Assembly: GCA_023266575.1 (NCBI GenBank) | Contig: JAHFPV010000014.1 | Location: forward strand, 55,637 to 119,636 | Direction of reading: 5' to 3' | Source: Sphingobium sp. | GTDB taxonomy: Bacteria > Pseudomonadota > Alphaproteobacteria > Sphingomonadales > Sphingomonadaceae | DNA length: 64,000 nt | Shown: positions 46,494 to 55,812 of the stretch, in pieces | Layout: each line of letters opens with the position of its first letter | Position numbering within the stretch: position 1 is the first letter of the stretch | Notes under the pieces: model-generated | What the model saw: only the letters and a program-made list of their open reading frames with translations | Databases searched by the model: none | What the model was told of the DNA's origin: nothing | Position numbers and translations under genes: made by a program

Positions 46494-46916
46494 CTGGCTC
46501 TCCGACTCGGAGGACGCCGGCGCTTAACGTCCGGGCGCCCATGACTTTTCATTGAGGGCGCCTCATAGCGACGGGCGCAGGGCGACACAAGCGGGCAATC
46601 TTGCGCGTCCTCTTCATTCTGTCCGATTTCGCGGAAGGTCGCTGGCCTGCCCTGCCGAGTCCGGCCAGCCGGGCAAAGGGGCGAAACATGCCAAGCGATT
46701 TTTACCCGGCACGCGCCAGTCGTTCCATAGTGGGACGTTAACCATTTCCCTTGGGAAGAAGGCAGGATTTCCCTCGACTTGACCATCACATTCAGGGTTA
46801 ACACCGTTGCAGTTAACGCTTTCTTTTGCGTTCTTGCGCATAGGAAGTTCCGAGCAGCCCTTCATTGGATAACGCCAATGCCGGGTTGCAGGACAACAAG
46901 ATGAAGAGTGGACCCT
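46494..46916. other. Intergenic region between dksA and the serine-repeat gene
   Basis: A 423-bp gap without a likely gene. The right half is AT-richer and holds three GTTAAC sites (46737, 46797, 46812). The first reads TTAACCAT, the half-site bound by CtrA in many alphaproteobacteria. TTGACC at 46779 could be a -35 box for the serine-repeat gene; no convincing -10 follows at 17 bp. The left part should carry the dksA promoter, but I see no clear match. Confidence 0.4.
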
Positions 46917-48011
46917 ATGTCGGTACGGATGGCTTTGGCTAAATTGTGCGCCTGCACTTGCGGCGGGGCGATCATCGGCGGTGGCGCAGTGCATGTCGCT
47001 GAAAATGCGCGACCGGCAGTGGTCCACAGCAGCAAAAGCACCAAGGCGGCAGCGCCACGCAAACGCTATGCCGTGCGGACAGTGAAGCGCAAGGTGGTGC
47101 GGACGGTCACGACCAGCACGCCGCGCACGGTGACGGTCGTCACCCAGCAGGCCCCCATTCCCCTGCCAGCACCGATGGCCGAAATGCCGATGATGTCGGG
47201 CGGCGGCGGTGCCGTTCCCATGGTCATGGGCGGTGGCGGCGGTTTTGGCGGCGGCGGCTTCGTCGGTGGCTTTTTCGGCGGCGGTGGCGGCGGCAGCGGT
47301 GGCGGGTCCGTTGTGATCTCCTCGACCAGCAGCTCGACCGGCGGCATCAGCAGTTCGACCAGTTCGACCACAGGCGGCGTGTCCACATCGACCGGTGGCG
47401 TCTCGACCTCCACGGGCGGTGTTTCCACGTCCAGCGGCAACGTGTCCACGTCGAGCGGTAACGTTTCGACCTCCAGCGGCAATGTCAGCAGCAGCTCGTC
47501 CTCGTCCAGCTCCAGCTCTTCGTCCTCATCCTCCTCGTCCAGCTCCTCATCGAGCAGTTCGGGCGGATCGAGCGGCGGCAAGCCGGGCAAGCCTGGCCAT
47601 GGTCACGGGTCGAGCGGCGGATCGGGTGGCAGCTCCGGCTCCAGCGGCAGTTCGGGATCGAGCGGCAGCAGCGGATCGTCGGGCAGTTCCGGGTCGAGCG
47701 GCAGCAGTTCGTCGTCATCCTCGTCGTCGGGCAGCTCCTCCTCTTCGGGCGGTTCGTCCAGCTTCGGCAGCACGGGCAGCAGCGGATCGAGCGGCAGCTC
47801 CGGCTCCAGCGGCAGTTCGGGGTCGAGCGGTTCGTCCTCCTCGTCGAGCAGCAGCAGCTCCTCCTCGTCCAGCAGCTCCAGCGGCGGATCGAGCAGCAGC
47901 GGCGGCACCGACGTCCCTGCCCCGCCAATGATCCTGCTGTTCGGCGCAGCCGCGGTCGCACTGGTCGCCCGCCGCCGCTTTGCCGAGCGCAAAGGCGACA
48001 AGGCCGCCTGA
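46917..48011 (+). CDS. Serine/glycine-repeat surface protein with PEP-CTERM-like C-terminal anchor
   Basis: A 364-aa protein with a weak N-terminal signal-like segment (LAKLCACTCGGAIIGGGAV), a Gly-rich block (about 92-130), a long Ser/Gly low-complexity domain (about 132-328) made of short SSSSG, GSSGS and STGG units, and a C-terminus of VPAPPMILLFGAAAVALVAR followed by RRRF. The last part has the plan of a PEP-CTERM sorting signal (short proline motif, one helix, arginine cluster), which directs proteins to an exosortase in polysaccharide-producing Gram-negatives. ATG 46917 is used; GTG 46908 is possible. It ends at a strong terminator. No enzymatic domain is visible. Confidence 0.8.
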   Translation: MSVRMALAKLCACTCGGAIIGGGAVHVAENARPAVVHSSKSTKAAAPRKRYAVRTVKRKVVRTVTTSTPRTVTVVTQQAPIPLPAPMAEMPMMSGGGGAVPMVMGGGGGFGGGGFVGGFFGGGGGGSGGGSVVISSTSSSTGGISSSTSSTTGGVSTSTGGVSTSTGGVSTSSGNVSTSSGNVSTSSGNVSSSSSSSSSSSSSSSSSSSSSSSSSGGSSGGKPGKPGHGHGSSGGSGGSSGSSGSSGSSGSSGSSGSSGSSGSSSSSSSSSGSSSSSGGSSSFGSTGSSGSSGSSGSSGSSGSSGSSSSSSSSSSSSSSSSSGGSSSSGGTDVPAPPMILLFGAAAVALVARRRFAERKGDKAA

Positions 48012-48032
48012 TCCGTCAGGCAGCGACGCGGA

Positions 48033-48068
48033 AAAGGGCGGCTCCCGATAGCGGGGGCCGCCCTTTTC
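48033..48068 (+). terminator. Terminator after the serine-repeat gene
   Basis: AAAAGGGCGGC-tcccgatagcggg-GGCCGCCCTTTT: a long GC stem ending in T4, 22 bp after the stop; the A-run on the left would let it also act on the opposite strand. Confidence 0.85.
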
Positions 48069-48110
48069 GTTTATGCCGAACCACCACTGCGATGATCGTG
48101 ATCTGTAAGG

Positions 48111-48228
48111 CTCCTCCCCCTTTGAGGGGGAGGCTGGGTGGGGGTGTACTGCGGCCAGCGCGGACGCTCGGCTTCGCCTCGCTCCCCCTCCCCCGACCCC
48201 TCCCCGCTGGGGAGGGGAGATGCAGACT
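48111..48228. repeat. Diverged GC-rich palindromic element (carA-insert type)
   Basis: Inverted C-run/G-run arms (CTCCCCCTTTGAGGGGGAG on the left; CCCCTCCCCGCTGGGGAGG on the right) flank a unique centre of about 50 bp. The layout matches the element inserted in carA, but the arms differ. It fills much of the 251-bp gap between two convergent genes. Confidence 0.7.
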
Positions 48229-48262
48229 GGTCCAGCGCATCTTGCTACAAACCGCCTCCAAA

Positions 48263-48703
48263 TCAATTATCGGCGATGATCCGTTCGATGTCGGCTATCG
48301 GATGGTTGACCAGATCCTTGGCGATCTCGCCGGTCAGGCGGCTTTCGACTTCCTTGTGATAATGTTTGCGCATTTCGCCCAGCGTGCCGGGCGGGGCGAC
48401 GATGATCAGCTTCTCATAATCATTGGCAAAGGCGCGATGCTTGAGGATGTCGGCGGCTTGGGCGGCGAAGCGATCCTCCTCCAGATCGTGGAAATTGGTT
48501 TCCGACATGGCGCTGCGATGTCCGCCGACGGAGCTGAAGGCGCGACCGGGCGTGTCCGTCCCCTGATCGCGACCGGCCGGATTATCCTGCTTCTCGACCT
48601 GCTCGGTTTCCAGGCTGGGAATGGCAGCGTCGCCCTTGTTACGGAAAAACAGCATCTTGCGGCCGTCGGCCACCAATATGAGCGCGTCCTGGTCTATCTG
48701 CAT
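48263..48703 (-). CDS. Host attachment family protein
   Basis: A 146-aa protein of the family described as required for attachment to host cells in Agrobacterium. It shows LILVADGRKMLFFRNKGD near the start, ETNFHDLEEDRFAAQAADIL and YEKLIIVAPPGTLGEMRKHY in the middle, and IAKDLVNHPIADIERII at the end. The fold resembles release-factor eRF1 domain 2 (baeRF group), so a ribosome-related role is also possible. Stand-alone gene divergent from serS. Confidence 0.88.
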   Translation of the reverse strand: MQIDQDALILVADGRKMLFFRNKGDAAIPSLETEQVEKQDNPAGRDQGTDTPGRAFSSVGGHRSAMSETNFHDLEEDRFAAQAADILKHRAFANDYEKLIIVAPPGTLGEMRKHYHKEVESRLTGEIAKDLVNHPIADIERIIADN

Positions 48704-48796
48704 CGCCTTGTCCTTTTCATTTTACGGGATACTTGCCTAACGGATGACAGCGCGCAGGGTTGCGTGGCCCGTCGCACGGCGGCATAGGACTGGCCC

Positions 48797-50077
48797 ATGC
48801 ACGACATCCGTTTCATCCGCGAAAATCCCGCTGCTTTCGACGCTGGCCTCGCCCGGCGCGGGCTGGCACCCCTGTCCACCGAAATATTGGCGCTGGACGA
48901 GCAAAGCCGGGCGCTCAAGACGCAGTTGCAGGTGGGGCAAGCCCGTCGCAACGAGGCGAGCAAGCTGATCGGTCAGGCCATGGCGGCGAAGGACGTCGAG
49001 AAGGCGGAAGCACTGAAGGCCGAAGTCGCAGCGATCAAGGAAGGCACGCCCGTGCTGGAGGCGCAGGATCGCGAGGTTGGCGACGCGCTTGGCGCGATGC
49101 TGGCGGCGATCCCCAACCTGCCTGCAGACGATGTGCCGCAAGGCGACAGCGAAGCCGACAATGTGGAGGTGAGCCGCTGGGGGACGGTGCGCGCGTTCGA
49201 CTTTGCGCCGCAGGACCATGCCGATTTCGGCCCGGCACTGGGGCTGGATTTTGAGGGCGGCGCGGCTTTGTCCGGCGCGCGCTTCACTGCGTTGCGCGGG
49301 CAGATGGCACGGCTGCACCGAGCGCTGGCGCAATTCATGCTGGACCGGCAGACGGCTCAGAATGGCTATGAGGAGGTCAATCCGCCGCTGCTGGTGCGCG
49401 ACGAGGCTTTGTTCGGCACGGGGCAGTTGCCCAAATTCGCCGAGGATCTGTTCAGGACGACCGATGGCCGCTGGCTGATCCCGACCGCCGAAGTCAGCCT
49501 CACCAACCTCGTCGCCAACCAGATCGTGCCGCTTGCTGACCTGCCCGTCCGCCTGACCGCGCTCACCCCCTGCTTCCGCTCCGAAGCCGGGTCCGCCGGG
49601 CGTGATACCCGCGGGTTCATCCGCCAGCATCAGTTCGAGAAGGTCGAGCTGGTCGCGATCTGCGCGCCCGACGAATCGGAGGGCGAGCATGAACGCATGT
49701 GCGCGGCGGCGGAGGGCATCCTCGAGGCGCTCGCCCTGCCCTATCGCAAGATGCTGCTCTGCACCGGCGACATGGGCTTTGGCGCGCGCAAGACATGGGA
49801 TCTGGAAGTGTGGTTGCCCAGCCAAAACACCTATCGCGAGATCAGTTCGGTTTCCAACTGCGGCGATTTTCAGGCGCGGCGGATGAACGCCCGCTACAAG
49901 CCGGAAGGGGAGAAGCAGACGCGCTTCCTGCATACGCTGAACGGGTCGGGGCTGGCCGTCGGGCGGACGCTGGTGGCGGTGCTGGAAAATTACCAGCAGG
50001 CCGATGGCAGCGTGATCGTGCCGGATGTGCTGGCGCCCTATATGGGTGGGGTGACACGCCTGACGCCGAAAGCTTAG
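48797..50077 (+). CDS. serS: Seryl-tRNA synthetase
   Basis: The 426-aa class II synthetase has an N-terminal tRNA-binding coiled coil (about 30-100), motif 2 ([20 protein letters not shown] followed by QHQFEKVEL) and motif 3 ([20 protein letters not shown]). It charges tRNA-Ser and tRNA-Sec. The ATG at 48797 gives the canonical start [12 protein letters not shown] repeat element separates it from surE. Confidence 0.98.
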   Translation: MHDIRFIRENPAAFDAGLARRGLAPLSTEILALDEQSRALKTQLQVGQARRNEASKLIGQAMAAKDVEKAEALKAEVAAIKEGTPVLEAQDREVGDALGAMLAAIPNLPADDVPQGDSEADNVEVSRWGTVRAFDFAPQDHADFGPALGLDFEGGAALSGARFTALRGQMARLHRALAQFMLDRQTAQNGYEEVNPPLLVRDEALFGTGQLPKFAEDLFRTTDGRWLIPTAEVSLTNLVANQIVPLADLPVRLTALTPCFRSEAGSAGRDTRGFIRQHQFEKVELVAICAPDESEGEHERMCAAAEGILEALALPYRKMLLCTGDMGFGARKTWDLEVWLPSQNTYREISSVSNCGDFQARRMNARYKPEGEKQTRFLHTLNGSGLAVGRTLVAVLENYQQADGSVIVPDVLAPYMGGVTRLTPKA

Positions 50078-50081
50078 CCGT

Positions 50082-50177
50082 TCCCCCTGAGCGAAGTCGA
50101 AGGGCCATGCCGAGCGCGAGCGAGGCGGCTTCGCTTCGCTCAGCGGAAGGCTTCGACAAGCTCAGCCCGAACGGAGT
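50082..50177. repeat. Dispersed palindromic repeat (GAGCGAAGTCGAAGG type) between serS and surE
   Basis: CCTGAGCGAAGTCGAAGGGC, a CTTCGCTTCGCTCAGCGGAA centre and GGCTTCGACAAGCTCAGCCC lie in alternating orientation and can fold into a branched hairpin. They share the core AGCGAAGTCGA with the GTTTCTCGACTTCGCTCG family, so they are probably a sister family. Confidence 0.75.
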
Positions 50178-50187
50178 TGTTTATTCC

Positions 50188-50952
50188 ATGCGCATACTGC
50201 TCACCAACGACGATGGCGTTCACGCCCCCGGCCTCAAAGTGCTGGAGGCCATCGCCCGGCAATTTTCGGACGATATCTGGATCGTCGCGCCGAGCGAGGA
50301 GCAGTCGGGGGCTGGGCATAGCCTGACGCTGACCCGGCCCTTGCGTATCCGCAAACATGGCGAACAGTATTATAGCGTCACCGGCACGCCGACCGACGCG
50401 GTGATGATGGCGGTGGGGCATTTGATGAAGGATGCAAAGCCTGACCTGATCCTGTCCGGGGTCAATCGCGGGGCCAATCTGGCGGAGGACGTCACCTATT
50501 CCGGCACGGTCGCAGCCGCGATGGAAGGCGCGATTTCGGGGATCAGGTCGATCGCGCTGAGCCAGGTCTATGCGCGCGAGGGAATGGGCGACGCGGTGCC
50601 GTTTGCCGCCGCGCAGGCGTGGGGGGCGAAGGCGATTGCGCCGCTGATCGCCATGCCGCCATCGCGCCGGATGCTGTTCAACGTGAACTTTCCGGCGATC
50701 GAACCCGATGCGGTCAAGGGCATCCGCGTCGTGCGGCAGGGCTTCCATGATGTAGACCGCACGAAAATCGTCGAAGGCACCGACCCGCGCGGCTATCGCT
50801 ATTTCTGGTTCAGCCTGGGCAGCAGCGATGCGGTGCCGGAGGGGAGCGATCTGGCGGCGATCGCGCAGGACTATGTCACGGTCACGCCGCTTCATTATGA
50901 CCTGACGCAGGACAGCGCCATGGCGGCAACGGCGGCGGCTTTCGGGCAATAA
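50188..50952 (+). CDS. surE: 5'/3'-nucleotidase SurE
   Basis: SurE removes phosphate from nucleoside monophosphates and is linked to stationary-phase survival. The 254-aa protein begins MRILLTNDDGVHAPGLKVLE with the metal-binding DD, followed by the SGVNRGANLAEDVTYSGTV and VTPLHYDLT family segments. It precedes the NlpD-like lipoprotein gene, the order conserved in surE-nlpD loci. Confidence 0.97.
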   Translation: MRILLTNDDGVHAPGLKVLEAIARQFSDDIWIVAPSEEQSGAGHSLTLTRPLRIRKHGEQYYSVTGTPTDAVMMAVGHLMKDAKPDLILSGVNRGANLAEDVTYSGTVAAAMEGAISGIRSIALSQVYAREGMGDAVPFAAAQAWGAKAIAPLIAMPPSRRMLFNVNFPAIEPDAVKGIRVVRQGFHDVDRTKIVEGTDPRGYRYFWFSLGSSDAVPEGSDLAAIAQDYVTVTPLHYDLTQDSAMAATAAAFGQ

Positions 50953-50997
50953 AGGCAGGGGGTGGCAAGCGCGGCGCGATGCGATAGACAGGCGGCG

Positions 50998-52044
50998 ATG
51001 CAACGCCCGTTCCTTCATTTCGCCCTCCTGCTCGCCCCGATGCTGCTGGCTGCCTGCATCCCCAATGAGGCGGCGCCCCCACGGGGCGAAACGCCGCCCC
51101 CACGGCTGGACGCCGATGCGTCCGCCGTCGAACTGGTCGAGGCGGAACCGGTTTGGACCGCGCAACAGGTGGTGGCCAATGCGCAGACTGTGGCGAAATC
51201 CACCTATATCGTCCAGCCCGGCGACACGCTGCGCGGCATCGGCAATCGCAGCGGCGCGGGATCGGAAGCGATTGCGCGCGCCAACGGGCTGACGCCGCCC
51301 TTCGCCATTCGCGTCGGTCAGAAGCTGACCATCCCCGGCGGCCGCTATCATCTGGTGGCGGAGGGGGAGACGGGGATTGCGATCGCATCCGCTTATGGCG
51401 TGGCGTGGAGCCGGATCGTTGCGGCCAACGGGTTGAGCGAACCCTTCATGCTGCGACGGGGGCAACGGTTGCTGTTGCCGGGTGATGCGCCAGTGGCCGC
51501 GCCGGATTTGGAGCAGCGCGCCGCCGCCTTCCGCATCGACATTGACGATGTGCTGACCGGCGGCCAGCCCGCGGCGGCGGAAAATGCGCCGGTAGTGGTC
51601 GCCTCGTCCCAGCCGCGCCCGCTGCCGAGCAATGTGCCGATCGCCCAGCCCGCCAGTTTTACCGGCCGTTTTGCCTGGCCGGTCAAGGGTAAGCTGTTGT
51701 CGCGCTTTGGCCCCGGCGAAAGCGGCGCGAAGAATAATGGCATCGACATTGCTGTCCCGGCCGGCACGCCGATCCGCGCGACGGCGGACGGCGTGGTCGC
51801 CTATGCCGGTGATCAGGTCGCGGTGTTTGGCGGGCTGGTCCTGATCAACCATGGCAGCGGCTGGGTGAGCGCCTATGGCCATGCCAGCCGGGTCGATGTG
51901 GTGCGCGGGCAGAAAATCACGCGCGGGCAGATTGTCGGCCTGACCGGCGACACCGGCTATGCCAGCCAGCCCAAGCTGCATTTTGAGCTGCGCAAGGACC
52001 GGGTGCCGGTGAACCCCATTCCCCAGCTGCCGACCGCGCCATGA
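50998..52044 (+). CDS. NlpD-like LysM/M23 lipoprotein (degenerate LytM)
   Basis: The 348-aa protein has a lipobox (LLLAPMLLAAC, Cys lipidation), two LysM-like regions (YIVQPGDTLRGIGNRSGAGS and YHLVAEGETGIAIASAYGVA), a proline-rich linker and a C-terminal LytM/M23 domain (KNNGIDIAVPAGTPIRATAD, INHGSGWVSAYGHASRVDVV, LHFELRKDRVPVNPIPQLP). The first metal-ligand histidine is replaced (NNGID), as in E. coli NlpD, so it probably activates an amidase rather than cutting peptidoglycan. The stop overlaps the channel gene (ATGA). Confidence 0.93.
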   Translation: MQRPFLHFALLLAPMLLAACIPNEAAPPRGETPPPRLDADASAVELVEAEPVWTAQQVVANAQTVAKSTYIVQPGDTLRGIGNRSGAGSEAIARANGLTPPFAIRVGQKLTIPGGRYHLVAEGETGIAIASAYGVAWSRIVAANGLSEPFMLRRGQRLLLPGDAPVAAPDLEQRAAAFRIDIDDVLTGGQPAAAENAPVVVASSQPRPLPSNVPIAQPASFTGRFAWPVKGKLLSRFGPGESGAKNNGIDIAVPAGTPIRATADGVVAYAGDQVAVFGGLVLINHGSGWVSAYGHASRVDVVRGQKITRGQIVGLTGDTGYASQPKLHFELRKDRVPVNPIPQLPTAP

Positions 52045-53096
52045 GGGTGGACCGGGCGGCCTCACGATCGACCGAAGGCTTTTTGCGGCGGCGATCGTCC
52101 ATGCCGATGTGGGTGGATTTAAGCTGGCGCGTGGCGCTGGTGTTCGGGCTGATCGCGCTGGTGCTGCTGCTCCACTGGGTCGGGCGCGATGGCCTCAAGG
52201 ACAATCTCGACAATCATATCAGCTTTGTCGATGTGCTCTATTTCACCACCGTCACCGTGACGACGGTGGGCTACGGCGACATTGTGCCGGTGACCCCCGA
52301 AGCGCGCCTGTTCGAATCGCTGTTCGTCACGCCGATCCGGCTGTTCGTGTGGCTGATTTTCCTTGGCACAGCCTATTCGCTTTTCCTCCGCAACATCCTC
52401 TACAGGTGGCGCATGGCCCGTATTCAAGCCGATCTGCACAATCACATCATCGTCACCGGGTTCGGCACCAGCGGGCAGGAAGCAGTGCATGAACTGCTGG
52501 CGCGTGGCACCGACCCGCGTGAGATCGTCGTGATCGACGGCAGCGAAGCCGCGCTGGAACTGGCCGAGGCGCAGGGGTGCAACATATTGTGCGGCGATTC
52601 GACCCGCGACCGGACGCTGAAGGACGTCGCGATCCACCGCGCGCGCAGCATGATCGTGTCGGCCGGGCGCGACGATACGTCGATCCTGATCACGCTCACC
52701 GCCCGACACCTGGCCCCGCGCCTGCCGATCAGCATCGTCGTGCGTAACGAGGATAATGAACTGCCCGCGCGGCAGGCGGGCGCGACCACGGTGATCAACC
52801 CGGTCAGCTTTGCCGGGCTGCTGCTGGCGGGCAGCACCAGCGGCAAGCATATCGCCGATTATATGGCCGATCTGGCGGCATCGGGCGGGCGGGTGAAGCT
52901 GAACGAGCGGTTCGTCAGGCCGGAGGAGATTGGCGGGCCATTGTCGGCGATTACCACCGGCCTTGGCGTGCGGATTTACCGGGAGGACCGACCCATTGGT
53001 TTCTGGGAGGAAGGTGCCGGGCAGCTCCAGACCGGCGACCTCATCATCGAGATCGTCGCGGGCGATGGGGTCAGAGAAAGCCGCAAACTCGACTGA
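52041..53096 (+). CDS. Potassium channel family protein with RCK (TrkA-N/TrkA-C) domains
   Basis: The 351-aa protein has two transmembrane helices around a pore loop with the selectivity filter [12 protein letters not shown], then a cytoplasmic RCK module: TrkA-N Rossmann segment ([40 protein letters not shown]) and a TrkA-C-like end. This is the MthK/Kch-type architecture. It is coupled to the lipoprotein gene (ATGA) and probably shares its transcript; no functional link is known. Confidence 0.93.
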   Translation: MRVDRAASRSTEGFLRRRSSMPMWVDLSWRVALVFGLIALVLLLHWVGRDGLKDNLDNHISFVDVLYFTTVTVTTVGYGDIVPVTPEARLFESLFVTPIRLFVWLIFLGTAYSLFLRNILYRWRMARIQADLHNHIIVTGFGTSGQEAVHELLARGTDPREIVVIDGSEAALELAEAQGCNILCGDSTRDRTLKDVAIHRARSMIVSAGRDDTSILITLTARHLAPRLPISIVVRNEDNELPARQAGATTVINPVSFAGLLLAGSTSGKHIADYMADLAASGGRVKLNERFVRPEEIGGPLSAITTGLGVRIYREDRPIGFWEEGAGQLQTGDLIIEIVAGDGVRESRKLD

Positions 53097-53158
53097 TTGG
53101 AGCGCTGGAACAGCGCTGCGTGACATTCCGCGCAAAAATCCCTATGTGCGCGACCATC

Positions 53159-54526
53159 ATGGCAACCAAATTTCCTGACGCGCCGAAGATCGGCATGGTT
53201 TCGCTCGGCTGTCCGAAAAACCTGGTCGATAGCGAACGCATCCTGACCAAGCTGCGCTCCGATGGCTATCAGATGTCGCCCGACTATGCCGGGGCCGACG
53301 TCGTGCTGGTCAACACCTGCGGCTTTCTCGATTCGGCGAAGGAAGAATCGCTGGAAGCTATTGGCGAGGCGATAGCCGAAAATGGCCGCGTCATCGTGAC
53401 GGGCTGCATGGGTGACGAGGCGGAGCTGATCCGCGCGAAATTCCCGCAGGTTCTGGCCGTCACCGGCGCGCATCAATATGAGCAGGTCGTCAACGCGGTG
53501 CATGACGCTTCGCCGCCCGTCCCCAACGCCTTTGTCGATCTGGTGCCGGAAGGTGGCCTCAAACTCACGCCGCGCCATTACAGCTATTTGAAGATCAGCG
53601 AAGGCTGCAACCATCGCTGTTCCTTCTGCATCATCCCCTCGATCCGGGGCGATCTGGTGTCGCGGCGGATCGACGCGGTGCTGCGCGAGGCGGAGAAGCT
53701 GGTGCACGCCGGGACCAGGGAATTGCTGGTCATCAGCCAGGATACGTCTGCCTATGGCGTCGATACGCGGCATGAAAGCCGGTCGTGGAAGGGCCGCGAC
53801 GTGCGTGCGCATATGACCGACATGGCGCGCGAACTGGGGCAGCTGCGCACAGCAGAAGGACGCGCGCCCTGGGTGCGGTTGCACTATGTCTATCCCTATC
53901 CCCATGTCGATCAGGTCATTCCGCTGATGGCCGACGGGCTGCTGACGCCCTATCTCGACATCCCCTTCCAGCACGCCGCGCCCAGCATATTGAAGGCGAT
54001 GAAGCGCCCGGCCAACGAGGCCAAGGTGCTGGATCGCATCCATAAATGGCGTAGCATCTGCCCCGACATTACGATCCGCTCGACCTTCGTGGTCGGCTTC
54101 CCCGGTGAGACGGAGGCGGATTTCCAATATCTGCTCGACTGGCTGGACGAGGCACAGCTCGATCGCGTCGGCGCGTTCCGCTTCGAGCCAGTGGAGGGCG
54201 CGGCGGCCAACGCCCTGCCCGGCGCGTTGCCCGAAGAGGTCAAGGAAGAACGCTATCAGCGGATCATGGAAAAGACTGCCGCGATCAGCGCCGCGAAGCT
54301 CGCGGCCAAAGTCGGGCGCGTGCTGCCGGTGATCGTCGATGACGTGGGCGAGCCGGACGAGGAAGATGGCTCGATCGGCGCGACCGCGCGCTCACAGGCC
54401 GACGCGCCGGAAATCGACGGCAATGTGTTCCTGCGCGATGTCGGCGAAGGGCGGAAGGCCGGCGACATGTTCGACGTGATGATCGAGGATGCCGACGAGC
54501 ATGATCTGTACGGGGTGCCGGTTTAG
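53159..54526 (+). CDS. rimO: Ribosomal protein S12 methylthiotransferase
   Basis: RimO adds a methylthio group to Asp of ribosomal protein S12. The 455-aa protein has the N-terminal cluster cysteines ([30 protein letters not shown]), the radical [11 protein letters not shown], and a C-terminal TRAM domain. ATG 53159 ([20 protein letters not shown]) is chosen; an earlier start at 53144 would add five residues. It is followed by an inverted repeat. Confidence 0.97.
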   Translation: MATKFPDAPKIGMVSLGCPKNLVDSERILTKLRSDGYQMSPDYAGADVVLVNTCGFLDSAKEESLEAIGEAIAENGRVIVTGCMGDEAELIRAKFPQVLAVTGAHQYEQVVNAVHDASPPVPNAFVDLVPEGGLKLTPRHYSYLKISEGCNHRCSFCIIPSIRGDLVSRRIDAVLREAEKLVHAGTRELLVISQDTSAYGVDTRHESRSWKGRDVRAHMTDMARELGQLRTAEGRAPWVRLHYVYPYPHVDQVIPLMADGLLTPYLDIPFQHAAPSILKAMKRPANEAKVLDRIHKWRSICPDITIRSTFVVGFPGETEADFQYLLDWLDEAQLDRVGAFRFEPVEGAAANALPGALPEEVKEERYQRIMEKTAAISAAKLAAKVGRVLPVIVDDVGEPDEEDGSIGATARSQADAPEIDGNVFLRDVGEGRKAGDMFDVMIEDADEHDLYGVPV

Positions 54527-54537
54527 GGGCACACGCT

Positions 54538-54625
54538 CCGTCATCCCGGCGAAAGCCGGGATCTCCCTTCTTCTGTTTCGAGTGGATCAAGAAAAGCGGG
54601 ATCCCAGCATTCGCTGGGATGACGG
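54538..54625. repeat. GTCATCCC inverted repeat after rimO
   Basis: CGTCATCCCGGCGAAAGCCG at the left and GGGATCCCAGCATTCGCTGG GATGACGG at the right can fold as a long stem. The type is common in proteobacterial intergenic DNA and probably ends transcription between the convergent rimO and DUF3298-like genes. Confidence 0.8.
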
Positions 54626-54628
54626 ACG

Positions 54629-55468
54629 CTAATTTACCGCCACAAACCCGTCCTGATACTCCGTCTTGATCGCCTTGCGCGTCGCGGCATCGACCGGCAG
54701 CGTGACCTCGTACGTCCCTTCCGCATAAGGCCCGGCACTATAGGGGCCGACCACCACGGTCACGCCGTCGATCAGCTTGCCGTCCTTTGACGTCAGCACC
54801 AGCACCTGCTCCATCGGGTCGATGCATTGGGTAAATTCATCGTCACCCCGCACCACCGGCGCGCCGCGTTTTTCCGCGCGTTGCTTGTCCAGTTCGGCGC
54901 AAAAGCGGTCGCGGATGGCGGCGGCGAAGGCGGCGGGGCTGGTCATTACCGCCTTGACGCTGGTTTCGCGGCTGCGCGTCTTGTCCCATAGCAAGCTGTC
55001 ATAGCCGGTCATGCCGTGCGCGCCGCCGGTAAAGACATAGGTTTGCGACTGGAGCGCTAGGAAGCGCGGCGTGTCAGCGGACACGCTCCACTCCGTTTCC
55101 AGACTATGCGCGTGGAAGGGGAAGCCTGATTGCTTCGCCGCAGCGCTATCTTCTTTCGCCATTTTCAACGCATCGGCCCTGGACGTCGCCAATTGCTTGC
55201 CAAACTTCTCCACCAGCGCGGGGATAGCGGCTGCCTGTGCCGGATAGGCATAGGCGAACTCCAGCAGGGCGCTCTTGTCCGTCTGCGCGAAGGGTTTGGC
55301 GGGGGGAGCCGGTGGCGGTGTACCCGCCATCTTGTCGGCAAAGCGGGACGCCGCGACATTGGCCGCCGCGTTACCGCTGACCTCCTCGTGCGATGGGGTG
55401 CAGGCGACCAAGAGCATCGCGGCGATACCCAATAGCCCTGCCGACCGGGCCAGTTCCCCCTGCCGCAT
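54629..55468 (-). CDS. DUF3298-like lipoprotein
   Basis: A 279-aa lipoprotein with lipobox cysteine in LLGIAAMLLVACTP and a C-terminal half resembling the PdaC/DUF3298-DUF4163 fold (LEFAYAYPAQ, LALQSQTYVFTGGAHGMTGY, LLWDKTRSRETSVKAVMTSP, VVVGPYSAGPYAEGTYEVTL). Its ATG overlaps the stop of the small upstream gene (TGATG). Such proteins are often found in the envelope; no activity is proven. Confidence 0.83.
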   Translation of the reverse strand: MRQGELARSAGLLGIAAMLLVACTPSHEEVSGNAAANVAASRFADKMAGTPPPAPPAKPFAQTDKSALLEFAYAYPAQAAAIPALVEKFGKQLATSRADALKMAKEDSAAAKQSGFPFHAHSLETEWSVSADTPRFLALQSQTYVFTGGAHGMTGYDSLLWDKTRSRETSVKAVMTSPAAFAAAIRDRFCAELDKQRAEKRGAPVVRGDDEFTQCIDPMEQVLVLTSKDGKLIDGVTVVVGPYSAGPYAEGTYEVTLPVDAATRKAIKTEYQDGFVAVN

Positions 55469-55668
55469 CAGTGCGCCCGTGCAGCGCGGCAGCGTTCGCC
55501 GATCGCCTTGCGCGCATAGTCGCTTTGCAGCGCTTGGCCCACATTGGGCCAGCCTTCGGCGATCAGCGCCTGTTCGACAGCATGGCCATTGTCGAAATGG
55601 CCGCTCTCCGCCAGCGTATAAGCGCGGGCGCGGGCGGCTTGGAGGCCGCGGTCATCGGAATGAATCAT
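55468..55668 (-). CDS. Small hypothetical protein upstream of the DUF3298-like gene
   Basis: The 66-aa protein (MIHSDDRGLQAARARAYTLA..., then GHFDNGHAVEQALIAEGWPN) is basic at the C-terminus and has no known domain; it looks like the small helical proteins common in sphingomonads. ATG 55668 is used; one at 55686 is possible. It is joined to the lipoprotein gene by a one-base stop/start overlap. Confidence 0.7.
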   Translation of the reverse strand: MIHSDDRGLQAARARAYTLAESGHFDNGHAVEQALIAEGWPNVGQALQSDYARKAIGERCRAARAH

Positions 55669-55812
55669 CGTCTCTCTCCTTGGCATTTTGTGATGCGTAG
55701 GAAGCTAGGCCTCACCGGCGCTGGACGCAAATGGGGAAAGGGCGACTTGTGCGATGCGGGCGATGAAATTTCGCACTTTCCATCACTTGCGCCTTTCTCC
55801 TACACCCAATCC

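Noticed and set aside
47311-47900. Short tandem units that could look like a CRISPR or satellite array
   Set aside because: The units are an open coding frame for a Ser/Gly protein and have no conserved repeat-spacer pattern.
50140-52065. 641-codon open frame opposite surE and the NlpD-like gene
   Set aside because: Shadow across two established genes and their junction.
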